This document shows, in pieces, positions 1 to 7,743 of a stretch of DNA of 64,000 nt. This DNA comes from Paracidovorax oryzae ATCC 19882. Lineage in GTDB: Bacteria; Pseudomonadota; Gammaproteobacteria; Burkholderiales; Burkholderiaceae_C. Made by a program: the position numbers and the translations under genes. The stretch lies in NCBI RefSeq assembly GCF_000687165.1, contig NZ_JMKU01000021.1, forward strand, positions 45,398 through 109,397. The letters are read 5' to 3'. Below the pieces are notes generated by a model. The model made no database searches. It had not been told where the DNA came from and was given only the letters and a program-made list of their open reading frames with translations. Numbering within the stretch: the stretch's first letter is position 1; every line of letters begins with the position of its first letter.

Positions 1-480
1 GACTTCGAATACATCGTCTGCGACTCGCCCGCCGGCATCGAGAGCGGCGCGCTCATGGCCATGCACTTCGCCGACGAGGCGCTGCTGGTGACCAACCCCG
101 AAGTCTCCTCGGTGCGCGACTCCGACCGCATCCTGGGCATGCTGGGCAGCAAGACGAAGCGCGCCATCGAGGGCAAGGAGCCCGTGAAGGAGCACCTGCT
201 CATCACGCGCTACAACCCCGGCCGCGTGCAGGACGGGCAGATGCTGAGCCTGGAGGACATCCAGGACATCCTGCGCATCGAACTCATCGGCGTCGTGCCC
301 GAGTCCGAAAGCGTTCTGCAGGCGTCCAACCAGGGCACGCCCGCCGTCCACCTGCAGGGCACGGACGTGTCCGAGGCCTACAAGGACGTGGTGGCGCGCT
401 TCCTGGGCGAGGACAAGCCCCTGCGCTTCATCGACGCGCAGAAGCCCGGCTTCTTCAAGCGCATTTTCGGCGGGAGGTAA
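1..480 (+). CDS. minD: Septum site-determining protein MinD (3' part)
   Basis: This is the C-terminal 159 residues of MinD, the membrane-associated ATPase that positions the division septum with MinC and MinE; the frame is open at base 1, so the P-loop lies outside the window. Visible are the conserved CDSPAGIE segment near the start, the family-typical LLITRYNP strand, and a C-terminal amphipathic helix (PGFFKRIFGG), the MinD membrane-targeting sequence. The stop is followed 3 bases later by minE, the usual min operon order, so minC should lie upstream. Identity is secure; only the start is missing. Confidence 0.97.
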   Translation, partial: DFEYIVCDSPAGIESGALMAMHFADEALLVTNPEVSSVRDSDRILGMLGSKTKRAIEGKEPVKEHLLITRYNPGRVQDGQMLSLEDIQDILRIELIGVVPESESVLQASNQGTPAVHLQGTDVSEAYKDVVARFLGEDKPLRFIDAQKPGFFKRIFGGR

Positions 481-483
481 CGC

Positions 484-750
484 ATGGCATCCTTTCTCTC
501 ATTCCTGCTCGGCGAAAAGAAGAAGACCGCCAGTGTCGCCAAGGAGCGGCTGCAGATCATCCTCGCGCACGAGCGCAATGGCCGCAATGCCTCGGAGCCG
601 GACTACCTGCCCGCACTGCAGCGCGAACTCGTCGCCGTGATTTCCAAATACGTGAAGATCAGCCCCGAAGACCTGAAGGTGCAGCTGGAGCGCCAGGACA
701 ACCTCGAGGTGCTCGAAGTCAAGATCGAGTTGCCGGACACCGTGCGCTGA
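484..750 (+). CDS. minE: Cell division topological specificity factor MinE
   Basis: This 88-residue protein has the usual MinE length and layout. An N-terminal membrane-targeting segment ([11 protein letters not shown]) leads into the anti-MinCD helix ([12 protein letters not shown]), followed by a C-terminal topological-specificity domain ending in LEVKIELP. It stimulates MinD ATPase activity and drives the pole-to-pole oscillation that restricts MinC to the poles. It starts 3 bases after the minD stop and is surely co-transcribed. It appears to be the last gene of the operon, since the next gene converges on it. Confidence 0.97.
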   Translation: MASFLSFLLGEKKKTASVAKERLQIILAHERNGRNASEPDYLPALQRELVAVISKYVKISPEDLKVQLERQDNLEVLEVKIELPDTVR

Positions 751-789
751 GCGGCCGGCCGCGGCCCGCGGTCCGTGGCCGCGGACCTC

Positions 790-1311
790 TCAGAGGGGAT
801 GTTCCGTGTAGAAGCGTCCGCCGTGGTAGAGCAGCGGCGGCACGCCTGGGCGATGCGCGCAGCGCTCCACCTCCCCGACGAAGATGACGTGGTCGCCTTC
901 GTCGTAGCGGCTGCGGTTGAAGCATTCGAACGTGGCCACCGCGCCCTCGATCAGCGGCGCGCCCGCCACGCCCGGCGTGTAGGCCACGCCCGCGAAGCGG
1001 TCCACGCCGCGGCTGGCGAAGCGCTCGGCCAGCGCCTTCTGGTCTGCGGCCAGCACGTTGATCGCATAGTGCGAGCCGGCGGCCAGCGCGCCCATCGAGC
1101 CGGCCGCGCGCGCCAGGCTCCAGAGCACCAGCGGCGGCGCGAGCGACACCGAATTGAACGAACTGGCCGTGAGGCCCACCAGGCCGCCGGAGGCATCCTG
1201 CGCGGTGACGATGGTCACGCCGGTGGCGAACATGCCGAGCGCATCGCGGAACTCGCGGGGGGAAAAGCTCGGCGGGGTGGCCAGCGTGGGCCGGGGCAGG
1301 GGACGTGTCAC
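790..1311 (-). CDS. Flavin reductase family protein (DIM6/NTAB type)
   Basis: This protein of about 173 residues belongs to the flavin reductase domain family, which binds FMN and supplies reduced flavin or acts as a small oxidoreductase. Family signatures include FATGVTIVTA, GLTASSFNSVSLAPPLVLWSL and a C-terminal LLYHGGRFY. The start chosen is GTG at 1311, since the matching region begins shortly after it and no ATG is available there; the frame continues open far upstream but without family similarity. No Shine-Dalgarno is obvious, so the start is uncertain by some residues. It is convergent with minE and divergent from the hydrolase at 1438, and its partner enzyme is not evident nearby. 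Confidence 0.82.
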   Translation of the reverse strand: MTRPLPRPTLATPPSFSPREFRDALGMFATGVTIVTAQDASGGLVGLTASSFNSVSLAPPLVLWSLARAAGSMGALAAGSHYAINVLAADQKALAERFASRGVDRFAGVAYTPGVAGAPLIEGAVATFECFNRSRYDEGDHVIFVGEVERCAHRPGVPPLLYHGGRFYTEHPL

Positions 1312-1437
1312 GGAAGGCGAAGGCGCGGCGCGCGCCAGGCGGAGGAAGGGGTCGGCTATTATGGTCCGGTGCCCGCGCCCCCTCCGCCGACCGGGGGCGA
1401 ATCCCCACCGGGCGCGTTGTCGTTGCCCCTCCCTTCC

Positions 1438-2226
1438 ATGGCCCTGCTTCCCACTTTCACCACCCTCGGCGCCGGCCCCACCGTGCTCATGCTGCACGAT
1501 GCGGACGGCGGCCACCTGACTTTCGCTCCCCAGGTCGAGACCCTCGCGGGCGCCGGCTACCGCGCCGTGGCATGGGACATGCCGGGCTACGGCCGCAGCG
1601 CGCCCATCGAGCCCTACAGCTTCAAGGGGCTGGCGCAGAGCTGCATCGCCCTGCTCGATGCCCTGCAGTGCACGCACGGCACCACCCTCGTCGGCCATGG
1701 CCTGGGTGCCATGGTGGCGGTCGAGGTGGCCTTGCGGGCGCCCCGCCGCGTGGGCCGGCTCGTGCTGTGCGCTGGTGGCCCGGCCCTGGACGGAGAAGGC
1801 CTGGACACCTGGGTGGCACCCCGCGTCGCCGCGCTGGAGGACGACCGGGCCATGGAGCGCGTGGCCGAGCTGCTGGTGCCGCGCCAGACCGGTACCGGGG
1901 CGCTGCCCGAAGGCGCGCGCCTGGCCGGCCATGCCATGGGCCAGGTCCATCGTTCCGCCTTCCGCCGCGCGCTGGAGCTGCTGCCGGCGTTCGCGCGCGA
2001 TGCCGCGGACCTCTCCCACCTCTCCATGCCCACCCTGCTCGTGAGCGGGGCCCAGGACCGATGCATGCCGGCCGAGGCCCTGCAGGCCCTGGCCCACGTG
2101 CTGCCCGACGCGCGTCACCTGAGCCTGCCGAACGTGGGGCACTGGCCCCAGCTGGAAGACCCGGACGGCTTCGATGGAGCGCTGCTGGACTTCCTCGGCT
2201 CCACCGCTCCGCGGACCATCCACTGA
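1438..2226 (+). CDS. Alpha/beta hydrolase fold protein lacking the nucleophile serine
   Basis: This 262-residue protein has the complete alpha/beta hydrolase fold: the strand with LMLHDADGG, the DMPGYGRS loop, the acid at D207 (SGAQDR) and the histidine at H235 (NVGHWP). At the nucleophile elbow, where the family has G-x-S-x-G, the sequence reads G86-H87-G88-L89-G90; the codon at 1699 is GGC rather than a serine codon. The acid and base are kept but the nucleophile is replaced, so it may not be an esterase. Some cofactor-free dioxygenases and non-catalytic relatives keep the fold without serine. The stop overlaps the ATG of the next gene by one base, indicating translational coupling. Confidence 0.85.
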   Translation: MALLPTFTTLGAGPTVLMLHDADGGHLTFAPQVETLAGAGYRAVAWDMPGYGRSAPIEPYSFKGLAQSCIALLDALQCTHGTTLVGHGLGAMVAVEVALRAPRRVGRLVLCAGGPALDGEGLDTWVAPRVAALEDDRAMERVAELLVPRQTGTGALPEGARLAGHAMGQVHRSAFRRALELLPAFARDAADLSHLSMPTLLVSGAQDRCMPAEALQALAHVLPDARHLSLPNVGHWPQLEDPDGFDGALLDFLGSTAPRTIH

Positions 2227-3509
2227 TGGCGGCGCGCACGAACGGCACCTCCGGGGCACCAGCCGTCCCGCGGGGACCAGGCCTCTTGTCCCCCTGGCTG
2301 CTGCCCCCGGCGGCCGCGCTGGCGCTGGCGCTGTTCGGCGCCTCCGTCTGGGATTCCCGGGCCTTCCAGTCCGGCGGGCAGGCAGGACCGGGAACGGCCT
2401 CCGATGCGGTCGTCGCCATTGGCCGGGGCCACCTGGGTACGGGCGAGGCCGGCGCGGGATACCACTCGGTGGTCGTGCTCGGCGCGCCCGCCGAACGTTC
2501 GGGGGATACCGCGGCTTTCCCGGCGGCGCCCAGGGCGTCCGGCGCGTCCAGCGTGGCCCTGCCGCGGAGAGGCGCCGCATCCGCTGCGGCCCGCAGCGAT
2601 GGCGTCGCAGCGTCCGTGTCCGGCGCCATGGCCCCCCGTGCCCTGGCGCCCGCCCAGGTCCCCGTCCCCTTGCCGCCGCCCGGCGCGGCGCAATCGGTGG
2701 CTGCCTGCAGGCTGCTGCTGCCGCGCCTGCCCACGGTGGACCGGCCGCTCTGCGAATCCACGCGCCTGTCCGAGAGCGGGGCGCATTCCCGCAAGGGGCT
2801 GCCGATCTACTGGCGCGACGTGCCCCCCGCACCGGCGGCGGGCGGTGCCCCGGGCCCGGAGCCGCTGCGCGTACTGGTGCTGGGGGCCATCCACGGCGAC
2901 GAGCCCACCTCCGCATCGCTGGCCATGCGCTGGATCGCTTTCGCGGCGCAGCCGCAGCCGGCGTTGCGGCAGTCCGTGCACTGGCGCTTCATTCCGGCGC
3001 TCAACCCCGACGGCATGCTGGCCCGTCCGGCGACGCGCGTGAATGCACGGGGCGTGGACCTGAACCGCAACTTCCCCACGCCCAACTGGGAGCGCGATGC
3101 CCCGGTGTACTGGGAAAAGCGCACCCGCCGCGATCCGCGCCGCTGGCCGGGGCCCGAGCCTCTGTCCGAGCCCGAGTCGCGCTTCCTGCACGAGCAGATG
3201 GAAGGTTTCCGGCCCGACCTGGTGGTGAGCATCCACGCTCCGTATGGCGTGCTCGACTACGACGGCCCGCTGCCGCCGCCCAGCCGCCTGGGCCGCCTGC
3301 GGCTCGACCAGCTCGGCATCTTCCCGGGCTCGCTCGGCCACTACGGCAGCGTGCGCCAGGGCATGCCCGTCGTCACCATCGAGCTGCAGCACGAACTGCG
3401 CATGCCCGAGGACAGCCAGGTGCGCCAGATGTGGGTGGACCTGCTGCGGTGGATGGACACCCACCTGGCCGCCACCGATACGCCGGCCGCCGGCACTCCG
3501 GCGCGGTAG
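2226..3509 (+). CDS. M14-family zinc carboxypeptidase, MpaA-like (murein peptide amidase type)
   Basis: This 427-residue protein has a transmembrane or uncleaved signal segment near residues 22-37, a long low-complexity Ala/Pro/Gly region to about residue 165, and a C-terminal M14 peptidase domain. Zinc ligands are visible as H223 and E226 in IHGDE and H337 in SIHAP; LNRNFP carries the substrate-binding Asn-Arg and E386 in TIELQ is the catalytic glutamate. MpaA relatives cleave the gamma-Glu-diaminopimelate bond of murein peptides. The membrane segment suggests envelope location, so it could act on periplasmic peptides. It overlaps the upstream hydrolase stop by one base and is probably in the same transcript. 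The substrate is inferred from the family only. Confidence 0.83.
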   Translation: MAARTNGTSGAPAVPRGPGLLSPWLLPPAAALALALFGASVWDSRAFQSGGQAGPGTASDAVVAIGRGHLGTGEAGAGYHSVVVLGAPAERSGDTAAFPAAPRASGASSVALPRRGAASAAARSDGVAASVSGAMAPRALAPAQVPVPLPPPGAAQSVAACRLLLPRLPTVDRPLCESTRLSESGAHSRKGLPIYWRDVPPAPAAGGAPGPEPLRVLVLGAIHGDEPTSASLAMRWIAFAAQPQPALRQSVHWRFIPALNPDGMLARPATRVNARGVDLNRNFPTPNWERDAPVYWEKRTRRDPRRWPGPEPLSEPESRFLHEQMEGFRPDLVVSIHAPYGVLDYDGPLPPPSRLGRLRLDQLGIFPGSLGHYGSVRQGMPVVTIELQHELRMPEDSQVRQMWVDLLRWMDTHLAATDTPAAGTPAR

Positions 3510-3513
3510 GGCC

Positions 3514-4080
3514 TCAGGAGAGGGGCGCGGCCAGGAAGCCCGCAGCCTCCTGCACGGCCACCGCATCCGCCTGCACCGCGCCCGGCGGCCCGCCCTTGCC
3601 CCAGAGCGCGCCCCGGAAGCGCATGCCCAGGAACTGCGCGCACAGCTGCACCGAATCGATCATCGGCTGGGCCTTGGCGCGATCGCCGCTGGTCGTGACC
3701 AGGCTGAGCGCCTTGCCGGCCATGCGCTCCTTGAACTCCAGGCCCGGCACGCGCATCCAGGCGCTCCAGTGGTCCAGGTAGGTCTTGAGCGTCGAAGGAA
3801 TGCTGAACCAGTACACGGGCGACACGAACACGATTTCGGAGGCCGCGAGCGTGGCGTCCAGCAGCGTGCGCAGATCGCCTTCGGGCGCGGGGTAGGTGCC
3901 GGTGGTGTGGCGCAGGTCCACGAACGGCGGAAGATCGAGGCGGGCGAGGTGCAGCCAGTTCACGGCGGTGTCTGCTGGCAGCGCGGCCTCGGCCTGCCGG
4001 GCCAGCCATTCGGTGTTGCCGACATGGCCCGGCTCGCGGGTGGAGGCGTTCAGGAAGAGAAGATGGGAGGAGGACGGCAT
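3514..4080 (-). CDS. NAD(P)H-dependent FMN oxidoreductase (flavodoxin-like fold)
   Basis: This 188-residue protein has the flavodoxin-like fold of NAD(P)H-dependent FMN reductases and quinone reductases. The N-terminal LFLNASTREPG is the phosphate-binding loop, VSPVYWFSIPSTLKTYLD is the conserved flavin-binding segment, and SLVTTSGD is the third FMN loop. Its length is typical of the family. It converges with the M14 peptidase (4 bases between the stops) and lies downstream of dadA on the same strand with a 52-base gap, so read-through from dadA is possible. The physiological substrate cannot be told from the sequence. Confidence 0.85.
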   Translation of the reverse strand: MPSSSHLLFLNASTREPGHVGNTEWLARQAEAALPADTAVNWLHLARLDLPPFVDLRHTTGTYPAPEGDLRTLLDATLAASEIVFVSPVYWFSIPSTLKTYLDHWSAWMRVPGLEFKERMAGKALSLVTTSGDRAKAQPMIDSVQLCAQFLGMRFRGALWGKGGPPGAVQADAVAVQEAAGFLAAPLS

Positions 4081-4132
4081 GCGCGAGATGGTAGCGCTGC
4101 ACGCCCGCCAGCCGGGCCGGGGGTTGCCTGTG

Positions 4133-5467
4133 TCAGGCGGCGACCGGGGTGGCGCTCGCCTGGCGGTCCTGCGTGCCGAAGCCGAGGAAGCCGAAATCCA
4201 TCGCGGGCCGCTCGCCGCTCAGCAGCTCGGCCATCGCTTTGCCCGAGCCCGCGCCGTGCGTCCAGCCCAGCGTGCCGTGGCCTGCGTTCACCCAGAGCTT
4301 GCCCACGCGCGTGCGGCCGATGAACGGGATGTTGGTCGGCGTGGCAGGGCGCAGCCCGGTCCAGTACTGCGGATTGCCGCCTTCCTCGGGCGTGCGCGTG
4401 TCGCACACGCCGGGCAGGATCTCGGCGATGCGGCGCGAGAGCATGTGGCAGCGTGCGCGGGCCACGGGACTGTCCAGGGAGAGGTCATAGCCCCCCAGCT
4501 CGATCGTGCCGGCCACACGCAGGAAATTGCCCAGGCGGCTCATCGCGATCTTCTTGCCGTCGTCGATGGTGGAAACCATCGGCGCGCCCTCGGGCTTGAG
4601 CAGCGGGAAGGTGGCGCTGTAGCCCTTGCCGGGGTAGATGGGCAGGTCCACGCCCACCGTGCGCAGCAGCGGCGCCGTATAGGAGCCGCAGGCCACCACG
4701 AACGCATCGGCGCGCAGTTCCTGCGCGGCCGAGCCGGGCTCGCGGGAGCGCACCGTGACGGCGTCGATGGCGTCGCCCGTGCGCTGCAGCCGCAGCACGT
4801 CGTGCCCGAAGAGGAATTGCGCACCCCGCTCCGCGCAGCGGCGGGCCAGCGCCTGCGTGAACACCCGGGCGTCGCCGCTCTCGTCGGTGCTGGTGTAGGT
4901 GCCGCCGGTGATGCGGTCGCCATAGGCGCGGAACGCCGGCTCGATCTGCAGCAGTTCGTCGCGGCTCACGAGGCGGCGCTGCACGCCGTACTGGCGCATC
5001 AGGTCCACGGCCTTGCCGGCCGCATCGAAGGATTTCTGATCGGTGTAGAAGTGGGCGATGCCGCGCTCGAGCCGGTGGTACTCGATGCCGGTGGAACGCA
5101 CCAGGTCCTTGAGCGCGGCGTGGCTGTAGGCCCCCAGTGCCACGATCTGCTGCACGTTGCGGGCAAAGGCGGCGTCATTGCACTGCGCGAGGAACTTCAG
5201 GCTCCAGCGCCACTGCTCCCAGTCCAGCTGGGGGCGGAACAGCAGCGGGGCCTCCTTGTCGAACATCCACTTGAGCGCCTTCCAGGGCGCCTCGCGGTTC
5301 GCCCAGGGCTCGCAATAGCTCACCGAGATCTGCGCCGCATTGGCGTAGCTGGTCTCCAGCGACGCATCGGGCTGGCGATCGACGATGATGACTTCATGGC
5401 CGCGCTCGAGCAGGTGCCACGCGGTGCTGATGCCGATGATGCCGGCTCCGAGAACGATGGTTTTCAT
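4133..5467 (-). CDS. dadA: D-amino acid dehydrogenase small subunit
   Basis: This 444-residue FAD enzyme oxidises D-amino acids, classically D-alanine to pyruvate, passing electrons to the respiratory chain at the inner membrane. The N-terminal dinucleotide-binding motif GAGIIGISTAWHLLERG is intact, as are the DadA-typical YANAAQIS and PGKGYSATFP segments and the C-terminal NAGHGTLGWTHGAGSG FAD loop. No alanine racemase (dadX) follows. A LysR regulator of ArgP type is divergent. The ATG at 5467 is immediately preceded by a perfect 10-bp hairpin that contains the only plausible Shine-Dalgarno (GGAG), suggesting control of translation initiation. Confidence 0.94.
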   Translation of the reverse strand: MKTIVLGAGIIGISTAWHLLERGHEVIIVDRQPDASLETSYANAAQISVSYCEPWANREAPWKALKWMFDKEAPLLFRPQLDWEQWRWSLKFLAQCNDAAFARNVQQIVALGAYSHAALKDLVRSTGIEYHRLERGIAHFYTDQKSFDAAGKAVDLMRQYGVQRRLVSRDELLQIEPAFRAYGDRITGGTYTSTDESGDARVFTQALARRCAERGAQFLFGHDVLRLQRTGDAIDAVTVRSREPGSAAQELRADAFVVACGSYTAPLLRTVGVDLPIYPGKGYSATFPLLKPEGAPMVSTIDDGKKIAMSRLGNFLRVAGTIELGGYDLSLDSPVARARCHMLSRRIAEILPGVCDTRTPEEGGNPQYWTGLRPATPTNIPFIGRTRVGKLWVNAGHGTLGWTHGAGSGKAMAELLSGERPAMDFGFLGFGTQDRQASATPVAA

Positions 5468-5491
5468 GGCTCCGCAGTGTGCTGCGGAGCC
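5468..5491 (-). promoter_or_regulatory. Hairpin burying the dadA ribosome-binding site
   Basis: Read on the minus strand, GGCTCCGCAG, a four-base loop CACA and CTGCGGAGCC form a perfect 10-bp stem that ends directly against the dadA ATG. The GGAG in the right arm is the only Shine-Dalgarno candidate, so it would be double-stranded when the hairpin forms. Read on the plus strand, the same hairpin is followed by GCCTG... and an eight-T run (5494-5501), so it may also terminate transcripts heading toward argP. Confidence 0.55.
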
Positions 5492-5504
5492 TGTTTTTTT
5501 TGAA

Positions 5505-5522
5505 GAGGAATTAAACTTCCTC
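5505..5522. promoter_or_regulatory. Candidate LysR operator between dadA and argP
   Basis: GAGGAA and TTCCTC form a perfect inverted repeat with the AT-rich spacer TTAAAC in the 89-base divergent region between dadA and argP. Position and symmetry fit a LysR-type site for the divergent regulator, but no binding data can be inferred from sequence. Confidence 0.35.
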
Positions 5523-5556
5523 CAAATTCATCAGTTCGTCTAATAGGCTATCCGCC

Positions 5557-6471
5557 ATGAGCACCTTCGATCCTGCCGCCCTGGAATGCCTGGCCGCCAT
5601 CGTGGAAGAGGGGGGCTTCGAGCGTGCGGCGCAGCGCCTGAACGTCACCCAGTCGGCTGTCTCGCAGCGCCTGCGGGCGCTGGAGGCGCAGGTGGGCTCC
5701 GTGTTGATCGTGCGCAGCCGGCCGCTCAAGCCCACCAGCGCGGGCCAGTTGCTGCTCAAGCACACCAAGCAGTTGCGCCTGCTGCGCGCCGACCTGGAGC
5801 GCGACCTGCAGGAGCTCGCTCCCAGCGCGCCGGGCGGCGCCCGCGAGGACGAGCGCATCGCCATCGCCATCAATGCCGACAGCATCGCCACCTGGGCGCT
5901 GGATGCCCTGCACGACCTGGCGCGCCAGCGCCTGCCCATCGAAATCATCGTGGACGACCAGGACTTCACCCAGGAGTGGCTGCGCTCGGGCCAGGTGCTG
6001 GGCTGCGTGACCACGCTCAAGCAGGCGCTGCGGGGCTGCAAGGTCGTGCCGCTGGGTGCCATGCGCTACGTGGCGGTGGCGTCCCCGGGCCTTGCGGCCC
6101 GGCACCTGCCCCAGGGCCTGACGCCGCACAACTTCCGCGACGTGCCGTTCCTGTCGTTCAACCGCAAGGACGACATGCAGTCGGAGTTCATCATGCGCGC
6201 GTTCGGCCTCAAGCGCGTGGCGCTGCACCACCTCTTCGTGCCCAGCTCCGAAGGCCAGGTGCGCGCGGTCATCGCCGGCTGGGGGGCCGGGGTCGTGCCC
6301 GAACTGCTTGCGCGCCCCGCCCTGGCCAGCGGGGCGCTGGTGGACCTCGCGCCCGGCCACGCCCTGCCGATCCAGCTCTACTGGCATTGCTGGAATCTGG
6401 AATCCGAGGTGCTGGACTCCCTCACCGAGGCCCTGATGGCCACGGCGGCGCGCTCGCTCGCCGCCGCTTGA
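5557..6471 (+). CDS. argP: LysR-family regulator, ArgP (IciA) type
   Basis: This 304-residue regulator has an N-terminal winged helix (FERAAQRLNVTQSAVSQRLRALE) and a C-terminal effector domain. Features shared with ArgP rather than generic LysR proteins include the GFERAAQ start, the AINADSIATW segment at the start of the effector domain and the LYWHCWNLES C-terminal motif. ArgP responds to lysine and arginine and controls amino acid export and metabolism. Here it is divergent from dadA rather than next to an argO/lysE exporter, so regulation of D-amino acid use is a reasonable inference. The assignment rests on remembered family features. Confidence 0.85.
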   Translation: MSTFDPAALECLAAIVEEGGFERAAQRLNVTQSAVSQRLRALEAQVGSVLIVRSRPLKPTSAGQLLLKHTKQLRLLRADLERDLQELAPSAPGGAREDERIAIAINADSIATWALDALHDLARQRLPIEIIVDDQDFTQEWLRSGQVLGCVTTLKQALRGCKVVPLGAMRYVAVASPGLAARHLPQGLTPHNFRDVPFLSFNRKDDMQSEFIMRAFGLKRVALHHLFVPSSEGQVRAVIAGWGAGVVPELLARPALASGALVDLAPGHALPIQLYWHCWNLESEVLDSLTEALMATAARSLAAA

Positions 6472-6524
6472 GCGGCAGCTCGACCGTGGCGATCGGTCCG
6501 TGTCGCAGGCCCTAAGATGTGTGC

Positions 6525-7154
6525 ATGAATACGCCTTCCCCGCCACCCCGTCGCTCCTTCAGGGCACAGATGCACGAGGCCCGCGCCCAGGCCATCGTTG
6601 CCGCCGCAGGCCGGCTGCTGGGCGAGAAGGGCTTCGAGGCCATGACGCTCGACGAGGTCGCCGCCGAGGTGGGTGTGGCCAAGGCCAGCCTCTACAAGCA
6701 TTTCGCCGGCAAGGAAGACCTCTGCGCGACGGCCATGGCGCGCGCGGTCGAGCGCCTGAGCGAGTTCCTCGAAGGGTTGCCACCGGGCCTTCCTCCGCTC
6801 GACTGCCTCCAGCGGCTGCTGCGCTGGCTGCTGTCGCTGCAGCTCACCGACGAGCTGCCGCTGCTGCTCAGCCGCAACTCCGGCCTGCAGCGGCCGCTCA
6901 AGGAATGCGCGGCCTACCAGAGCGCCCTGCAATGCGTGAGCGCACGGGTCATGGAGTGGATCACCGCCGCGCAGGGCGAAGGCCTGCTGAGCCGGGTGCT
7001 GCCGGCCGAGGTGATCCTCTACTCCATCTATGCCCGCAGCGCCGATCCGCTGCTGTCCATGCTGCGGGAGCAGGGCGGCTATACCGATGGACAGATCGTG
7101 GACTGGGCGGTGCAGACCTGCTTCGACGGATTGAAAAGCAGGACATCCCCCTGA
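6525..7154 (+). CDS. TetR-family transcriptional regulator
   Basis: This 209-residue protein has a canonical TetR helix-turn-helix: IVAAAGRLLGEKGFEAMTLDEVAAEVGVAKASLYKHF in residues about 20-55, then a helical ligand-binding domain. ATG at 6525 is chosen; an in-frame GTG two codons earlier is possible. It lies 53 bases downstream of argP on the same strand and could be read through from it. No obvious target operon adjoins. The stop codon lies within the first bases of a repeat found elsewhere in the window. Confidence 0.88.
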   Translation: MNTPSPPPRRSFRAQMHEARAQAIVAAAGRLLGEKGFEAMTLDEVAAEVGVAKASLYKHFAGKEDLCATAMARAVERLSEFLEGLPPGLPPLDCLQRLLRWLLSLQLTDELPLLLSRNSGLQRPLKECAAYQSALQCVSARVMEWITAAQGEGLLSRVLPAEVILYSIYARSADPLLSMLREQGGYTDGQIVDWAVQTCFDGLKSRTSP

Positions 7155-7177
7155 GCGCGGCCTGCTCCGCGGCCTTC
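7147..7177 (+). repeat. Short copy of a Comamonadaceae-type intergenic repeat
   Basis: It starts with CCCCCTGAGCG, overlapping the stop of the TetR gene, and continues with GGCCTGCTCCGCGGCCTT. Those two blocks are the first and last parts of the longer copy at 47677-47780, so this looks like an internally shortened member. Confidence 0.5.
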
Positions 7178-7195
7178 TGACGGCAAGCTGCTGCT

Positions 7196-7621
7196 TCAGC
7201 GCACCAGCAACACCGGCACGCGGCTGCTGGCCAGCACCTGGGTGCTGACCGAGCCCATGACGAGCTGGCCCAGGGCGCTGTGGCCATGGGAGCCCATGAC
7301 CAGCAGGTCGAACTTGCCGCTGTCGGCGGCCTTGGCGATGGTTTCGCCCACGGGGCCGGTCTTCACGAGGCGCTTGGCGGTGATGCCGTGGCGGGCGAGG
7401 AACTTGGCGACGGGGGCGATGACCTTCTCGGCCTCGTCGGCGTAGTACTTCTCGACCACGTCCTTGCCCAGCGCCGCGCGGGCCCGGGGCGGCAGCGGCG
7501 ACTGCACGGTGATGGCGGTCACGTCGTGCGTGCCGCCGGCGAGCAGTTCGTCATGCGTGGCGAGGTAGGCCAGCATCTTCTTGGTGTAGGCGCTGCCGTC
7601 GACGGCGAGGAGGATTTTCAT
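7196..7621 (-). CDS. Universal stress protein (UspA family)
   Basis: This 141-residue single-domain universal stress protein starts with the usual strand MKILLAVDGSAYTKKML and ends with the nucleotide-binding signature GSHGHSALGQLVMGSVSTQVLASSRVPVLLVR. The G-2X-G-9X-G(S/T) pattern suggests that it belongs to the ATP-binding subgroup. Such proteins help cells survive starvation or oxygen limitation. A dyad resembling an FNR/ANR box lies about 65 bases upstream of the start, which would fit induction under low oxygen. It stands as its own unit after the metallophosphoesterase. Confidence 0.93.
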   Translation of the reverse strand: MKILLAVDGSAYTKKMLAYLATHDELLAGGTHDVTAITVQSPLPPRARAALGKDVVEKYYADEAEKVIAPVAKFLARHGITAKRLVKTGPVGETIAKAADSGKFDLLVMGSHGHSALGQLVMGSVSTQVLASSRVPVLLVR

Positions 7622-7679
7622 GCTTGGGATGGCTTCACAAAGGTGGTGGAAAGACTAAAGCGCGCCTGTGCCTGTTGTC

Positions 7680-7693
7680 TTGACCTGGGTCAT
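7680..7693 (-). promoter_or_regulatory. FNR/ANR-like box upstream of the Usp gene
   Basis: TTGAC-N4-GTCAT is a near match to the FNR/ANR consensus TTGAT-N4-ATCAA. A possible -10 (TTTAGT on the minus strand, 7659-7654) would place the transcription start near 7647, with the box centred near -40, the usual activating position. The match is partial. Confidence 0.35.
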
Positions 7694-7743
7694 CTTTGTG
7701 CTGCCGTGCGCGTGCGGGCCGGGGCGGGTGCCCCGTGGCGCCA

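Noticed and set aside
751..787. GC-rich hairpin GGTCCG/CGGACC between minE and the flavin reductase as terminator.
   Set aside because: The stem is only 6 bp and no T-run follows on either strand.
1380..1437. GGGGCGAATCCCCACCGGGCG upstream of the hydrolase recalls part of an FMN or cobalamin riboswitch, near a flavin reductase gene.
   Set aside because: The surrounding conserved helices and their order are missing, and the GC-rich composition alone explains the short match.
1312..2916. The flavin reductase frame remains open for another 500 codons upstream.
   Set aside because: It lies antisense to the hydrolase and M14 peptidase genes and has no family similarity, as expected of GC-rich shadow frames.
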